Source: Panicum virgatum
Lineage: Eukaryota > Streptophyta > Magnoliopsida > Poales > Poaceae
Assembly: GCF_016808335.1 (NCBI RefSeq)
Contig: NC_053142.1
Location: 43,009,674 to 43,073,673 of the forward strand
Length of the DNA stretch: 64,000 nucleotides
Reading direction: 5' to 3'
The notes under the pieces were generated by a model. The model was not told where the DNA came from and made no database searches. It saw nothing but the letters and a program-made list of their open reading frames with translations. This document shows, in pieces, positions 23,190 to 36,096 of the stretch. Each line of letters starts with the position of its first letter. Positions within the stretch are counted from its first letter, which is position 1. The translations under genes were made by a program, and so were the position numbers.

Positions 23190-25019
23190 CGATGTATTAT
23201 AAACTACACTTATTTAGAGCTAAGTATGATTCTTTTAAAATGCTAGCTCATGAAAATTGCAATGATATGTATTCTCGCTTGAATGTCATTGTCAAGGACA
23301 TTAATGCACTTGAAATATCTAAAATTGATAGTGGCTCCATCAACCGCAAGATACTCATGCTCCTTTTGAAGCCCAAGTACAACATCATCAATGATATGCT
23401 TCAAAAGAAGAATCTTGATACGATGGTAGTAGGAGAGCTTGTGGGCGAAATTCGCGCTCATGAAATGGGTATTCTTGGTATGTCCGAAGAGCCAACTTCA
23501 AGCAAATCAATCGCTCTCAAAACCAAGGTCAACAAGCACCGCAAGCTCAAGATGATCAAGCAAGAATCAAGCTCAAATAATGAAGAAGATAATCGTCATG
23601 AAATCTCATGCGATGATGAAGATGATGGAGAGCTTGCTCTCATGATGAGAAAGTTCACACGCTTGAGTGACAAGATCAACAAGAAGGATTACAACTTTGA
23701 CCCTAAAAGAAGAATGTTCCGGCCAAGGGAAGATGTTAAGAACAAAACATGCTACAATTGTGGAGAAAAAAGTCACATCTCTCCAGATTGCCACAAGTCG
23801 GACAAAAGAAAAGGATAACAAGAGCAAGCATCGCCATGATTCAAGCGATGATGATGAAGATGAAAGGAAGAACAAAAACAAGAAACTTGGGAAGAAGAAG
23901 AGCCATGACAAGAAGACCAAGTTCTTCCCAAAGAAGAAAGGCAACACCAAGAGAAGCTTCTTGGTGAAAAAACAAGAATGAGTGACCGATGTCTCATCAA
24001 GTGAAGAATCAAGTGATGAAGAAGACATCGTCACCATTGCTCTCACCAATGAAGAACCATTGCTACCTCCACCTCCTATGTGCCTCATGGCAAAAGGTAA
24101 CACAAAGGTATGTGAGGAGGATAGTGATAGTGATAGTGATAGTGATGATGATCTTGATCCTAATGAATTTGCTAACCTCATCAATGATTATACATCCGTC
24201 ATCAAGAGGGAAAAGGGAAAGGTCAAGCTTCTTGAGAGCACTCATGCTAAGCTAGAGCTAGCTCACTCCGATTTGCTTGGCAAGTACAATGACTTGCTCA
24301 AAAAGTATCATGAGTCACTTGCACTTGCTAAGCAAGTTGAAGAGAATCACAAAAAGCTCAAACAAGAGCATAGGGAGTTAGCTCACAAATATCAAGAGCT
24401 TGAGTTTGCCTATGAAGCAATTGACCCGAGTCTTGAGAACTCTATCAATGAAAATATTGAAAAGGTCAATGCTTCTACTTTATGTGATGACCTACTCAAT
24501 TATGCAAATGCTACTAATATTTTGCCCGAGCTTGCTCCCTCTAGGGAAAAGGAATTGATGGATCAAGTGGCAAGCCTCAAGAGTAGTGTGGAGAAACTCT
24601 CACGAGGAGAATACATCCAGAAGGAAATTCTCTTCAACAATGCTCGTGACTATGGCAAGAGATGTCTTGGTTCATTTCCGGAGCCAAACCAAGGCACGAC
24701 TCCTTCTCCGGAGATCAAGACTAGCTTCATTAAAGAAGTTGGATCATATTGTCAATATTACCAAGTCACCGGACACCACACTAGGGAGTGTCCTTTGCCA
24801 TCACGTCCTTTCCCTACTTTACCTAAAAATTACTCATCTATGCATCAAAATAACCATTTTCTTTTGAGTAAGGTGAAGGGCAAGGTGAAGGCCAAATTCA
24901 TTGGCAAGATTACAAAGGAAGTAAAGAAGAAGCTCCCCAAGCAACTTTGGGTTCCCAAAGCTCTTGTCACACATGTGCAAGGCCCAAAGCTCGTTTGGGT
25001 TTCAAAAACTCAAAAATGA
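23190..25019 (+). pseudogene. Element A gag, N-truncated and frameshifted
   Basis: The copia gag core (YKLHLFRAKYDSFKML and following) reads in one frame to about 23810. A zinc knuckle CYNCGEKSHISPDC lies at about 23750-23792. A frameshift near 23800 moves into a Lys/Asp/Glu-rich stretch, with an in-frame stop at 23979-23981. A coiled-coil-like region follows (about 24200-24650), then a second knuckle in which the second Cys is replaced by Tyr (CQYYQVTGHHTREC, about 24750-24790). The frame ends at TGA 25017-25019. A further TAG at 25032-25034 corresponds to the stop between gag and pol in element B. Confidence 0.85.
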
Positions 25020-25034
25020 TTCTCATTTGTGTAG

Positions 25035-28023
25035 GTGAACTACAAAGCCGGTGGAAAACATTGGGTACTTGATAGCGGTTGCTCTCAACACTTGACCGGC
25101 AATGATAGCATGTTCACCTCTCTTGAAAACCCCGGCAATCATGAACATGTCACCTATGGTGATAACTCAAGGGGGAAAGTTTTAGATTTGGGTAGAATAA
25201 CAATTTCTAAAGATTTATCCATTTCTAATGTTTTGTTTGTAGAATCACTTAGTTTTAATCTTATTTCAATTGCTCAATTATGTGATCTTGGACTAACGTG
25301 TACCTTTGATAAGAATGGTGTTGTAGTAACCCTTGAAGAAGATAAGTCATTGGTATTCACGAGGTTTAGGCATGGCAACATTTACTTGGTGGATTTCTCT
25401 TCAAAGCAAACAAGGTCCATGACATGCCTCTTCACCAAATCGTCTCTTGGGTGGCTTTGGCATAGAAAAATTGCTCATATTGGCATGAGCAACCTCAAAA
25501 AAGCCCACAAGAGAGGGATGATCACCGTCTCGAAGGATGTCACCTTTGACAAGAACAAACTATGTAGTGCATGTCAAGCCGGAAAGCAAGTTGCAACACA
25601 TCATCCCATCAAGACGATGTTGTCTACCTCCAAGCCGCTCGAGCTACTTCACATGGATCTTTTTGTCCAACCACATACAAGAGCATTGGTGGTAACCTCT
25701 ATTGCCTAGTAATCATTGATGATTTTTCACGTTATACTTGGGTCATGTTTCTAGGCGATAAGAGTGAAACTCCGGAAGTCTTCAAGACATTTGCAAGAAG
25801 AGCTCAAAGGGAGTACAACTCCCCAATTGTGAAGATCTGGAGTGACAACGGCACCGAGTTCAAGAATATGAAGATTGAAGAATGGTGCGATGAAGAGGGT
25901 ATCAAGCATGAGTTTTCCGCCACCTACACGCCTCAACAAAATGGAGTGGTGGAAAGAAAGAATAAAACACTAATCACTCTAGCAAGTGCAATGTTGGATG
26001 ATTATTGCACGTCCGAGAGGTTTTGGGCGGAAGCAATCAATACGGCTTGCCATGCATCCAACCGGTGTATCTCCACCAACTCCTCAAGAAAACGCCATAT
26101 GAACTCATCACCGGGAAGAAACCAAACATCTCCTACTTTCGAGTCTTTGGTTGCAAATGCTTCATTTATAAGAAGAAACGACTCGGTAAGTTTGAGAGTA
26201 GATGTGATGAAGGATTCTTTCTTGGTTATGCATCAAACTCCAAAGCATATAGAGTATTCAATGAAACCTCCGGGTTAGTTGAAGAAACATGTGATGTGGA
26301 GTTTGATGAATCTAATGACTCCCAAGAGGAGGTTAATGGCTATGACAATGTAGGTGATGAGGAGATTGAAGAAGCTTTGAAGAAGATGTACATTGGGGAT
26401 ATCAAGCCGGAAGAGGTGCATGAAGGCAATAATCAAAGGGGAGGACCTTCCTCGTCTACACATTACTCGTTTGTTTCTTGTATTGAACCCACTAGCATAG
26501 AGGAAGCACTTGAGGACTCGGATTGGGTGATGGCCATGCAAGAAGAATTGAACAACTTCACCTACAATGAAGTTTGGGTCCTCGAAACTCCTCAAAAAAA
26601 CAAGAACATCATCGGCACTAAGTGGGTCTTCCGAAACAAGTAAGATGAACATGGGGTGGTGGTACGCAATAAATCAAGACTTGTGGCAAAAGGGTTTTCT
26701 CAAATCGAGGGTTTGGGTTTTGGTGAAACTTTTGCTCCGGTTGCAAGACTTGAAGCTATCCGCCTTCTTCTTGCTTATTCTTTTCATCATAATATCAAAT
26801 TATATCAAATAGATGTGAAAATTACATTCTTAAATGGCTTTATTAACGAACTTGTTTATGTTGAGCAACTTCCCGGGTTTAAAGATCCGAGAAATTCTAA
26901 CCATGTTTATAGATTGCACAAGGCACTCTATGGGCTCAAACAAGCTCCAAGGACTTGATATGAGAGGCTTCGTGACATTCTAATCATGCAAGGCTTCAAG
27001 ATCGGGAGGGTGGACACCACATTGTTCACAAAAGACGTCAACAGGGACCTTTTCATTTGTCAAATCTATGTTGACGATATTATCTTTGGCTCAACTAATG
27101 ATTTACTAAGCCATGAGTTTGCTACCATGATGTCTAGGGAATTCGAGATGTCCATGATCGGCGAATTGACCTTCTTTCTTGGTTTTCAAGTCAAATAATT
27201 GAAGGAACGAACATTCATCCATCAAAAAAAAAAATATACTAAAGATATCTTGAAGAAGTTCAAGATGGATGAATGCAAACCGATCAAGACACCCATGGCA
27301 ACCAATGGGCATCTCGACTTGGATGTGGACGGTAAACCGGTTGATCAATCCCTCTATCGTTCTATGATAGGGTCTTTGCTTTACCTTACCGCATCTAGGC
27401 CCGATATAATATTTAGTGTGTGCTTGTGTGCCCGCTTTCAAGCAAACCCAAAGGAGTCACACCTCTCGGCTGTGAACAGGATCCTTCGGTATCTCAAGTA
27501 CACCCCAAGCATAGGCTTGTGGTACCCCAAGGGCGCTAGCTTAGATCTCTTGGGATACTCGGACTCAGATTTTGCCGGAAGCCGTGTGGATCGCAAGAGT
27601 ACCTCCGGGGGTTGCCACTTGCTTGGGCGTTTTCTAGTTTCTTGGTCAAGTAAGAAGCAAAATTCCGTGGCTTTGTCCACCGCGGAAGCAGAATATATAG
27701 CGGCCGGTGCATGTTGTGCCCAAATCCTATATATGAAGCAAACCGTTTTGAACTTTGGTGTGAAACTAGATAGAATTCCACTCCTTTGTGACACTGAAAG
27801 TGCCGTAAAAATTGCCAAAAATCCGGTTCAACACTCTCGCACAAAGTACATTGATATTCGCCATCACTTCTTGCATGATCACGAAGCTAAAGAAGACATA
27901 TCTCTTCAAGGTGTGAGATCTGAGGAGCAATTGGCGGATATATTCACAAAACCCTTAGAGGAGAGTATATTTATTAGGCTAGGGAATGAGCTTAATGTAT
28001 TAGACGCGGCAAACGTCATGTAA
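25035..28023 (+). pseudogene. Element A pol (protease, integrase, RT, RNase H), broken
   Basis: In order: protease with DSGCSQH (about 25068), GAG-pre-integrase domain (WLWHRK...CSACQAGK), integrase core with SDNGTEF and ERKNKT, reverse transcriptase with YVDD (about 27070), and RNase H with SDSDFAG and STAEAEY. Frameshifts lie near 25670 (after HMDLF) and near 26065. In-frame stops lie at about 26641, 26956 and 27196. Compared with element B, the residues at these stops are Gln, Trp and Gln, each explained by one C-to-T or G-to-A change. No product can be made. Confidence 0.9.
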
Positions 28024-29444
28024 GTTGCCATGTCATATAGAAAAATACATACATATAAGACACTTGTCTAACCATGATAAGATAGTGATGAGCATGGGTT
28101 TAGCTAGAGGTGGTGGTCCACCTGTTTTCCTCTAGGCTTGTAGAAAGGCTCATCATGAAGAAGCTTCCCATGGGTTCAAACTTGATAAGTAGAACTTAAA
28201 TTCTTGTTATGCATTTTTTGTCATATAGATGTGCACTTCATGTTTACCCTTCTCTCGCATGTGGTTATAGCTTGCACCATCATTGCATGCGTAAGGGTCA
28301 CAAAGGAGATCACTTGATGAAAATGAGACTTGTTTCATATGCAAGGTCTCAATTCATGAGAAGTGAATAGAGCAAAGTGTTAGGTGCGTTATTGCCTAGT
28401 GAGTCATGTCATGATGAGTTTGAAACTCTCTACCTTCAATATTCCTATGACATGGCTCATACATTTTATTTGGCGCTTTATCTCGCTTTGCGGCTTTTCC
28501 TTGTGTTTGAAAAGAAAACTATTAAGCTAGTATGCTATCCTAAATATTTTGAGGGGTAAAGTCGCCGATGCAAGTCCATTAACTTGAGTTTAGTTGAATT
28601 TTATAAGTTTATTGGACTTAGCATAGAAGAGTGAGCTGAGTGAAGGTTTTTTGGGTTCACCGGTTAAACCGACGTTTAATGGATCTACACCATCGGTTTA
28701 ACCAGCATTACTAAGTTCTGTCTCAGCTCTGTCAAATCCAGGCGTTCAACCGGCGTATGCAAATGTCACAGCATCGGATCAACCGGTGAACATAACACAG
28801 TTCTGACCTAGCAATCAACCGATGATTTCAGTGTTCAACTGACGAGTTCAAACTTCACATCATCGGTTCAACCGGTGTTCAGATGCAGATTTGCTGGAGT
28901 CTCGGGTGAACTGAACCGATGCATTTAACCGGCGTTCTAAACCTAAGCATCAGATCAACCGGTGTTAAGAAAAATCGCAAGGCCCACATGTCATATATGT
29001 CTCTTGCTTGCGCCGCCGGCCTCTCTTCCTCATTCGGTTTCCCAACTTCACGCCGCCGCCGCTCTCTCCGCGCCCACGCTCGCCGTTCCACGCCGCCACT
29101 ACCGCTAGTCCGCGCCGCCGCCATGCGTCCACGCCACCGCCGCACACCGCGCCACCTCCACGCGCCCGTGCTCGCCACTCCGCGCCGCCCGTGTGCCCGC
29201 TCTGCGTCGCCCGCGCGCTTGACCGCTGCCGCCGCCTTCATCCTCGCCGGAGCTCGTCCACGCAAGTACACCCACGCTTTCCACGCAGCGCACGCCACCA
29301 CAGCTCCTCGTAATCGAACGCCGCGCTCCATTTCCATCCACACCACGCACGCAAGCTGCTCGACAAATTGTCTGAGCCGTTTTTGCATCGCCTCACGCTT
29401 GCCTTAGCACACCCGTAGCCGCGTTCTCACCACTACTCACCGAG
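28024..29444 (+). repeat. Element A pol-ORF3 spacer with CGGTT/AACCG palindromes
   Basis: From about 28640 to 28970 the spacer holds about nine diverged copies of words such as CCGGTTAAACCGACG and CATCGGTTCAACCGGTG. The rest is AT-rich and non-coding, with a GC-rich leader at 28990-29440 before ORF3 that has open frames in several phases and no family feature. Confidence 0.7.
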
Positions 29445-31901
29445 ATGGCCCGTGAGAAGAGGAAGGGCAAGGAGATCGTGGTTGAGAAGTCGGTCCGCAA
29501 GCGGACCCGTGCAGAGAGGGAGGACGAGAGGGCCGAGGTGGTGGCCAAGGCCGCCGAGGAGCAGGCATCAGGCCGTGCCCGTCCGTTCGGGATCCGGGAG
29601 CAGCCAGCCAGAGGCAGAGGCAGGGGCAGAGTCAGAGGGGGCAGGGCCATCAGGGCCGCTTCTGAGGCAGCTACAGGGTCAGATAGCTCAGATTCAGATG
29701 CAGCGCAGTCAGAGCAGTCTCAGGGACAGAGTACTTAGAGGTCACCGACTCCACGATGTTCTGGCCGCACTCAGCAGATATCCGCAGCAGCAGAGTCTCC
29801 ACCAGCGACCGAGCGTCGCACCGGGCCCAGGACGCGAGGTGCTCACCAGCTACAGGTGCCTCGCAGGTCCACAGCTGCTGCAGCAGCAGCTCGCAGAGCC
29901 GAGGCCCTAGAGGCCGAGCGCGCAGTGTTCCGTATGGACACGGTCGTGCATCTGGAGCCAGGGTTCCTGCTCCAGAATTTGACCAGAGCCAATGCGGCTA
30001 AGGTCAAGAGGCTCAGATGGAGCGTTGAGGAGGAAGACTGGTTCCCCATGACCCATGACAGTAGGGTTGACCGTAAGTTCTGGATGCTTCTTCAGGCCAG
30101 TTTCTACGAGACCTATCAGAGGCGGGGACATCGGATCTTTTTGCACAGAGTGCTCGACTGGGTTTCTCTGAGGACTGCAGCAGGAGGGGCAGATGTCAGA
30201 GAACACTTTTCTCACTTCAGAGGGCTGCCTAGACTGCTTGAGATGGAGCAGAACAGGTACATTGAGGACTGGGTAAGAGTGTTCTATGCCACAGCTTGGA
30301 TTGCTCCCGAGCGCAGAGCCGTGCATTTCATGTTTGGAGGCCAGGTCTTTGGTTTGATGAGGGCGACGATTGCAGGAATCCTTGGAGTCGACTTGGTCGA
30401 TGTCTCCCTGCACGAGAGAGTCTACGGGGACGCAGATCCACCTCGCAGGGCGTTGATTGGCGGGATAGCACCTTCTCACGAGGCGATCTCTCGGTGCTTC
30501 CGCCAGCCTTTCCCAGCCTTGTATGCCAGAGTCCATAGCTTGCTGACCCCAGAGGCGTACACAGTTCACATGGCCCTCCGGAGGGCCTTGTTACTGAGGA
30601 GTGGCTACCCGGAGGGGTTCACAGGACTGCAGCAGCTACTACTACTCCACATCCTCACTCATGAGCCATTCAACATTGTGGACTTTATTTTGGCTGAGAT
30701 CGAGGATGTGATCACTGACGGGATGGGTGTTGTGCGCCAATTTCCATATGCCCACTGGATCAGTTTCATCTGCTCCATGATTATGCCAGCTGAGTCACCC
30801 ATCAGTGATGTCTACCGTCAGGATGAGGCTCCTTGGTTCCCAGTGTACCGTCCGACTGCTCCCCAGGACCGGAGAAGGGGCAGACAGGCCGAGAGAGCTG
30901 GCATGGCACAACTATCAGCAGAGGTTCAGGCCCGAGTGGCCGAGGAGGACGAGACACTACTTGAGGCAGAGGCACAGCTTCCCGGAGGAGACGACGAGAT
31001 CCACTGATCAGACATCGAGACTGACTCCTCTGAGGACGACGAGTACTTCCCTCCTGCACCAGCTGCTCACGATCACAAGGCAGGAGGATCCAGAGAGCCA
31101 GCAGTCACTACTGTCTCCGAGTCTCAGGTGACTCAGCCGTCCGAGCTCACCTCTCTACTCCAGTAGCTAGTCAGTCAGCAGAGAGAGGACCGGCTCGCGA
31201 CAGAGGCCCGACTCACTGCCATCCAGAGGGAGGCTGCTCTAGCGTGTGCTGCATCTGAGGAGCGGTTTGTTGGCCTACTTGACAGAGTCACTCAGAGGAC
31301 AGACGCTCAGTTTCAGCAGATGCAACAGGGCATGATAGCTATGTTCGGCATGATCACACAGCTATACTCTCACTCCGGACTAGCCCTGCAGCAGCCAGGT
31401 CTTCAGGGTATGGGAGCACCTACACTTACAGTCACTCCAGCTCCAGCCTCTACAGCAGCTCCAGCTTCTTCGATGACACTGGAGACCACATTCTCGTTGT
31501 CCGCACTTCTTGGGTCTACCAGTCGTCATATCTTCTCGCCACTACCAGCGACTACGCTTTTCCAGGACTCACCGTCAGCGGTTCATTCAGTCGCCCTCCC
31601 CATCGTACCACATGCACCACGTTCAGGGGGAGGAGCAGGAGAGGAGTCCCTACCACCGCAGTTGACGCAGCCAGCAGCCTAAGTAGTCACGACTTCAGAT
31701 GCTGACACCTCTTCTGCTGACCCGATTACGACTTCTACGGATCCTCTCCTAGGCAGTGCCAGCACGAGAGCCTCCACGACAGCTACACCTCCAGTCAACT
31801 CGGACCCGCAGCTCCCGTCTGTCACCGAGGGTTCTCCGTCCGACGACGACGACGATGACCTGGACCGCTTCCTCGCCGTGCCGCGACAGCAGGACCCGTA
31901 G
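29445..31901 (+). pseudogene. Element A third ORF (env-like/ORF3 of Sireviruses), with in-frame stops
   Basis: One frame runs from ATG 29445 to TAG 31899-31901, interrupted by stops at 29736 (TAG), 31005 (TGA), 31164 (TAG) and 31680 (TAA). Each could arise from a CAG, CGA or CAA codon by one C-to-T change. The head is basic (KRKGKE, RKRTRAER). The central globular part contains EDWVRVFYATAWI and RAVHFMFGGQVFGL, matching in pattern the corresponding part of element B's ORF3. The tail is Gln/Ala/Pro-rich with a coiled-coil-like segment and an acidic Asp run. No signal peptide or membrane segment is evident, so the name env-like is historical. Function is unknown. Confidence 0.75.
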
Positions 31902-32199
31902 CTCGCCTTTTTGGTGCTTTGATGCCAAAGGGGGAGAGAGTTAGGGGGAGTCACAGAGGAGTTAGAGTCAGGGGGAGGGTAGAGCTAGCAGAGTGCTCAT
32001 AGATGCCAGGACTTGATTGTTGTATCTTTATTGGCTTCTAGTTCATGGACATGTATATTTGACTCTTGTGCGTGTTGCTCTTTTATGACATGTCTACGGA
32101 TTCTGTTTGAGCCTTCGTGCTCTTTGTGATTCTCTTTTCGCGCGTTAATCTTTCTTGCTTTACTCGTTTAAGTTATTGTTTGTGTTGTCATCAATCACC
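31902..32199 (+). other. ORF3 3' flank with purine tracts
   Basis: Runs such as AAAGGGGGAGAG and GGGGGAG recur at about 31927-31980, resembling extra polypurine tracts reported for Sireviruses. No gene is seen. Confidence 0.5.
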
Positions 32200-32212
32200 A
32201 AAAAGGGGGAGA
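32200..32212 (+). promoter_or_regulatory. Polypurine tract of element A
   Basis: AAAAAGGGGGAGA lies directly before the LTR start TGAAAGC, the position required for plus-strand priming. Element B has the same tract. Confidence 0.85.
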
Positions 32213-32213
32213 T

Positions 32214-33815
32214 TGAAAGCATCTAGGCCCTCAAGGTATGTTTCGGTGATTAATGACAACCATTATTGTGACTAATGAGTTTGTGCAGCTTAATGAAATC
32301 TTATCGCTCATTGGATCATATGTTAAAGAGGCCCCTAAATTTCATCATTCAAAAAGGCGATCTCGGTATTCAACTCAAGTATATAACAAGACTAAGGATC
32401 TTTCTAGTCCTAAGTGTCGCAAGGTTGAGAAGGACACTTAGGTTAGTATAGGTTTTATAGTTTTCTACAAATCGCACTATTAAGAGGGGTTAACGCCAAG
32501 TAACTTGAGCATGGACATGGTCAATCAAAAAATGGATGCACACATTGGTCACTCAGGTTCTTGGAAGCTCAAACAAGTGCTATTCAACTCATATCTCAAG
32601 AATATTTGGATTTCATTCAAGACTCAAATCAAAACAGACAAAATCAGGAAAAAGTCTTATCACCGGTTTAACCGACGACATCAATTTTCTATACGTCGGT
32701 TAAACGTTGTCACTGAAGCATGGACACTGAGTACACCGTTTAAACCGACGATATTTGAAAATTAACGTCGGTACAGTTGTCCAGAACGTTGGTTTTCCAG
32801 GGGTTTCTAAGCTTATACTCACTGGTTAAATCGACTATGGATTTGAGTTAGCGTCGGTGCAGTTGTCCAGAGAGTTGGTTTTTCAGTTGATCAGTGGAAA
32901 ACTACACTCACCGGATAAACCAATGATACGTCGGTTAAATTGCCCGAGCTGTAACGACTAGTTTTTCAAATGGACAGTTTACATTCATCGGTTAAACCGA
33001 CGATGACTTTTGGAGGGCCGTCGGATTAACCGGCGTTGCGTACTTTTCTGGTAGCTTTTCTCTAATGGCTCTATCTGCGTGAGCTGCCTATATATACCCC
33101 TCCAATGGGTCATTTTACAGTCTCTTGACACCAGGTAACACTCGTACACTCATTCTATTGTTGAGAGCCACTTTGAACTTCACATTCCACTCATTTGATC
33201 TTTCAATCATCCAAGAAGCAAGGCTAAGGACTTGAGTAGAGATAAGCTTGTGTGCATCCGTTCTTGGTGATCGGTTCTTGCTCAAGTGAAGGCCCTACCT
33301 TGTTACTCTTGGTGATTGGCATTACCTAGTCGATCTTGGTGATTGAGGTGTTTCTGGCGGAGCTTGCCAAGTTGATTATGGGAGCCCGAAGAAGATTGTA
33401 CGTGGCTTGAGCTCCACCACGCCGGGATGGTGAATGGGGACTCTTAGTGAGCACCCTCGTCTCGGTGACTTGGGAGGTGACAAGACTCTTAGTGAGTGTC
33501 ACAACGTGGATTAGGGGTGTGTGCCAACACATCGACACCACGGGAAAAAATCCGGTCGTCTCTTGCCCACTCTTTACATTCAAGCACTTACTTTCATGCA
33601 ATTTATTCATGTGTTTGACCCTAGAGATCATAACTTAGCTCTAGCTTGCTTAGCTTTATATCATGTTGTATCTTTTATAGCTTGTGTAGATTTCTTAGTT
33701 AGCCGGTTGGTGAATTGAGCCTTACTAGTATTGCATAGGTTAAGGTTGTTTTATTTTGTTTTAGAAATTTGAAAAAGGCCCAATTCACCCCCCTCTTGGT
33801 CCATCGATCCATACA
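32214..33815 (+). repeat. 3' LTR of element A (about 1.6 kb)
   Basis: Starts TGAAAGCATCTAGG after the purine tract and ends near ATCCATACA, giving TG...CA ends analogous to element B. It contains a cluster of CGGTTAAACCG-type palindromes (about 32655-33030), a TATATATA-type promoter stretch at about 33089 and a CACCCCCCTCTTGG-type motif near the 3' end. Only this LTR is present, so no LTR-LTR age comparison is possible. Confidence 0.8.
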
Positions 33816-34500
33816 GCCGCGCGTCGAGGTCATGATGAAACGCCGAACTACTGACTCAGTCCACTGTAGCAGCGTAAACTGTTGCTCCAGTCAGTAGCTG
33901 GTCATCATGACTCGTCGCCCATGCGCGCGGCGCTGAGTCTTTAATGCTTGCCTTGATAACTGACGAGCCGCCTCGGTAACTGGCGATCCACAGTGTGGAA
34001 TGACAAAAGCTGCCCCGTGCCCAGCGGCAGCAGAGCCCGCCTCAACCACTCGCACATAATGCGGGTGGGTGAGGGAGCTTCCAGCGGAAGGTTTGCGCCT
34101 GCGCCCGCGTCAGCGTGACACGTGGCGGCTCCGGACCCCTCTAGAGCAGCTAGCTGAGCCGAGAGCTCACAGGGTCCGGATAGACACGTGGAGGTCCCGG
34201 ACCCATCTGCGGGAGTCCGGATGGCACGTGGAGGTCCCGGACCCACCTGCGGGGGTCCGGATCCGCGGCCACAGGTGCTGAGCATTTCCACCTCTGGGAG
34301 ACGTGGTGCGGACCCGTCCCCGAGCGGGAAGCGGGTCCGGGACCGTTGGTCTGGTGAGATGGAGTCGGACCCCAGGGGTCCGGCTGCTCAGCTCCTTAGG
34401 GCGTAGTTACGGATAACTACGCGTGTCTTGTCACAGTTAAAGTGGGTACCCCAGTTGCAGGGTACCGACAATTATGATGTACCGGTGCTGCCTTTGGTCG
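33816..34500. repeat. LTR-like fragment with GGTCC/GGACC palindromes and a 40-bp tandem
   Basis: Two 40-bp units containing CGTGGAGGTCCCGGACCC start near 34185 and 34225. Other GTCCGGA and GGGTCCGGGACC words lie nearby, up to about 34385. The style is that of grass retrotransposon LTRs, but no TG/CA ends or coding part can be assigned. Confidence 0.5.
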
Positions 34501-35858
34501 AGAGGTCCCTCATGTCAGCTCGCCTCACAAAGGGTTAACGTGAGGCCGAAGCAATTACAGCAGCGGATTATGGGAGGTGCTGAACTTTGGTAGGAGTACG
34601 AGGTGCCACAAGCAGGGAGCCGAGACCGTAAAGCTGGGGGGCTCTGGTTCTTTTTCTTGCAGGCCATGCGGATTCAGTGGTTGCTGGTTTTGCAGCGCCT
34701 GACGCGGCAGTCTCTGAATACCATTTGGTGCTGTGCATATCGGCCGGGGCCAGATTTGCCAAGCACCAACTTCGGTGCCAGCGGCCGGCACAGCTCCAGG
34801 TATGGTTATGGCTTCACAGCTCTAAAAGGCTACTAATACATGTCATTTAAAAGATATTATTAAAGCAAATTTTGAGAGATATGACTAGAGAGAATTTTGA
34901 ATTGTCTTTAAATTTTATCTTTTATTGCTTTTAATTAACGGTTACATGTCCAATATAAAATGGTGAGGGGGGGGGGGGGGGGTAGAAGAGAGTCAGCAAA
35001 TGATAATTAGGTTGGCTTTTGCAACCTCGTTTTTAAGCGAGATTAGCGTGGTAGATGTCTTGGTCTATATAGGAGATACGTATATGTATATGTTGAGATG
35101 TATATCTTGGTTGGCCGGCGTAGGGCTGCGGAGATCAGCTGCGGATATGGTGGCGAAGAAAAAACAGTAGGATGGGTCGCTGTGGCCTGCGGGGCAGAGC
35201 ACCGGCCACGGATGGTCGGTCGGCCGTCAGTCTGTCAGTCTACCAGAATTCCTTCCTCTCCATCTCTCCTCCACGCGGGTGCCCGGCATCTTGGATCTGA
35301 GGGAACCGGACAGCAGGGCACAGTACTTGGCCCATAGGTGATTTGTACTAGTCTACTAGATTGCCATGCTCTCCATTGGATTACACAAGGACGGAATCAA
35401 CAGCGGGTTGGGCTGCAAAAGGTCGGCTCTGTTGGCTACTTGATCTTTCAGGGCCGATCAGGCATACCTAGTAACCTACTACTAGTATGCTGTATGCATG
35501 CCTCAGTTCACATCTCAATCTTCTGATGGTGTTCGAACGTTTTTACTAGGCTCAAAGCCTCAAACGAGGGAGAAGAAAGAGACGTGTACGCGCGTGTACG
35601 TGTGTGTAGGGGGGACTGGACTTCGGCTTAGGAAAAAAAAAACTAGAATGAGCGTTGAGTTCAACTGAATTATGTACGTTGTCTCATTCATTCCCGCTAT
35701 CCTGTAAAGCAGATAAGTGGTTAGTTTGAAATAATCCATATTTGATCGACAAAGGAATGCCTGGATGCCCGCAATCAGGGACCCCTCCAGCCTTGCTTTG
35801 GAGACTCCAAAATGTTAGTATCTCCCCAAACTGCATTTGCTTGATGACTCATCTAATC
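34501..35858. other. Gene-poor stretch with G16 homopolymer
   Basis: No gene or clear mobile element is supported. A run of 16 G occurs at 34967-34982 in AT-rich sequence. Short open frames are composition effects. Confidence 0.5.
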
Positions 35859-36096
35859 TGTTGATAGAAGGATATAATTTTTTTTTGAAGTAAACAGCAT
35901 GAGCACTGCTATATCATTTAAGAGAGAAAGCAAGTAGCGTTTAGTACAGATTTATTACATGAAGGGACAAATAAACTCAAATAACACAAGAACTAGACTT
36001 AACATAGAAACTAAAAAGGCTCCTCTTCTCCCCTTGCTCTCTTCCGAAGAGCGATCTCCTTCTTGATTTGGGCAAATGTTGATAGGAGGATATAAT
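35859..36096 (-). mobile_element. 5'-truncated LINE-like insertion (198 bp) with 20-bp target duplication
   Basis: The flanks TGTTGATAGAAGGATATAAT (35859-35878) and TGTTGATAGGAGGATATAAT (36077-36096) differ at one base. Between them the plus strand starts with a T-run, i.e. a poly-A tail on the minus strand, followed by text of the kind found at plant L1 3' ends (AAATGATATAGCAGTGCTCA on minus). A long variable-length duplication plus a tail indicates target-primed reverse transcription. No coding remains. Confidence 0.85.

Larger units (their letters stand above)
23190..33815 (+). mobile_element. Element A: 5'-truncated Sirevirus (Ty1/copia) retrotransposon
   Basis: Order on +: gag (from an internal point), pol (protease, integrase, RT, RNase H), a spacer with palindromic repeats, a third ORF, a purine tract and a 3' LTR. 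An extra ORF between pol and the LTR is the hallmark of the Sirevirus lineage. The 5' LTR, primer-binding site and gag start are missing. Every coding region is broken by frameshifts and stops, so the copy is dead. It shares pol architecture with element B but is more decayed. Confidence 0.88.

Noticed and set aside
28990..29440. Open frames on both strands upstream of element A ORF3
   Set aside because: Pro/Arg/His/Ala-rich in every phase because of GC-rich composition; probably an untranslated leader.
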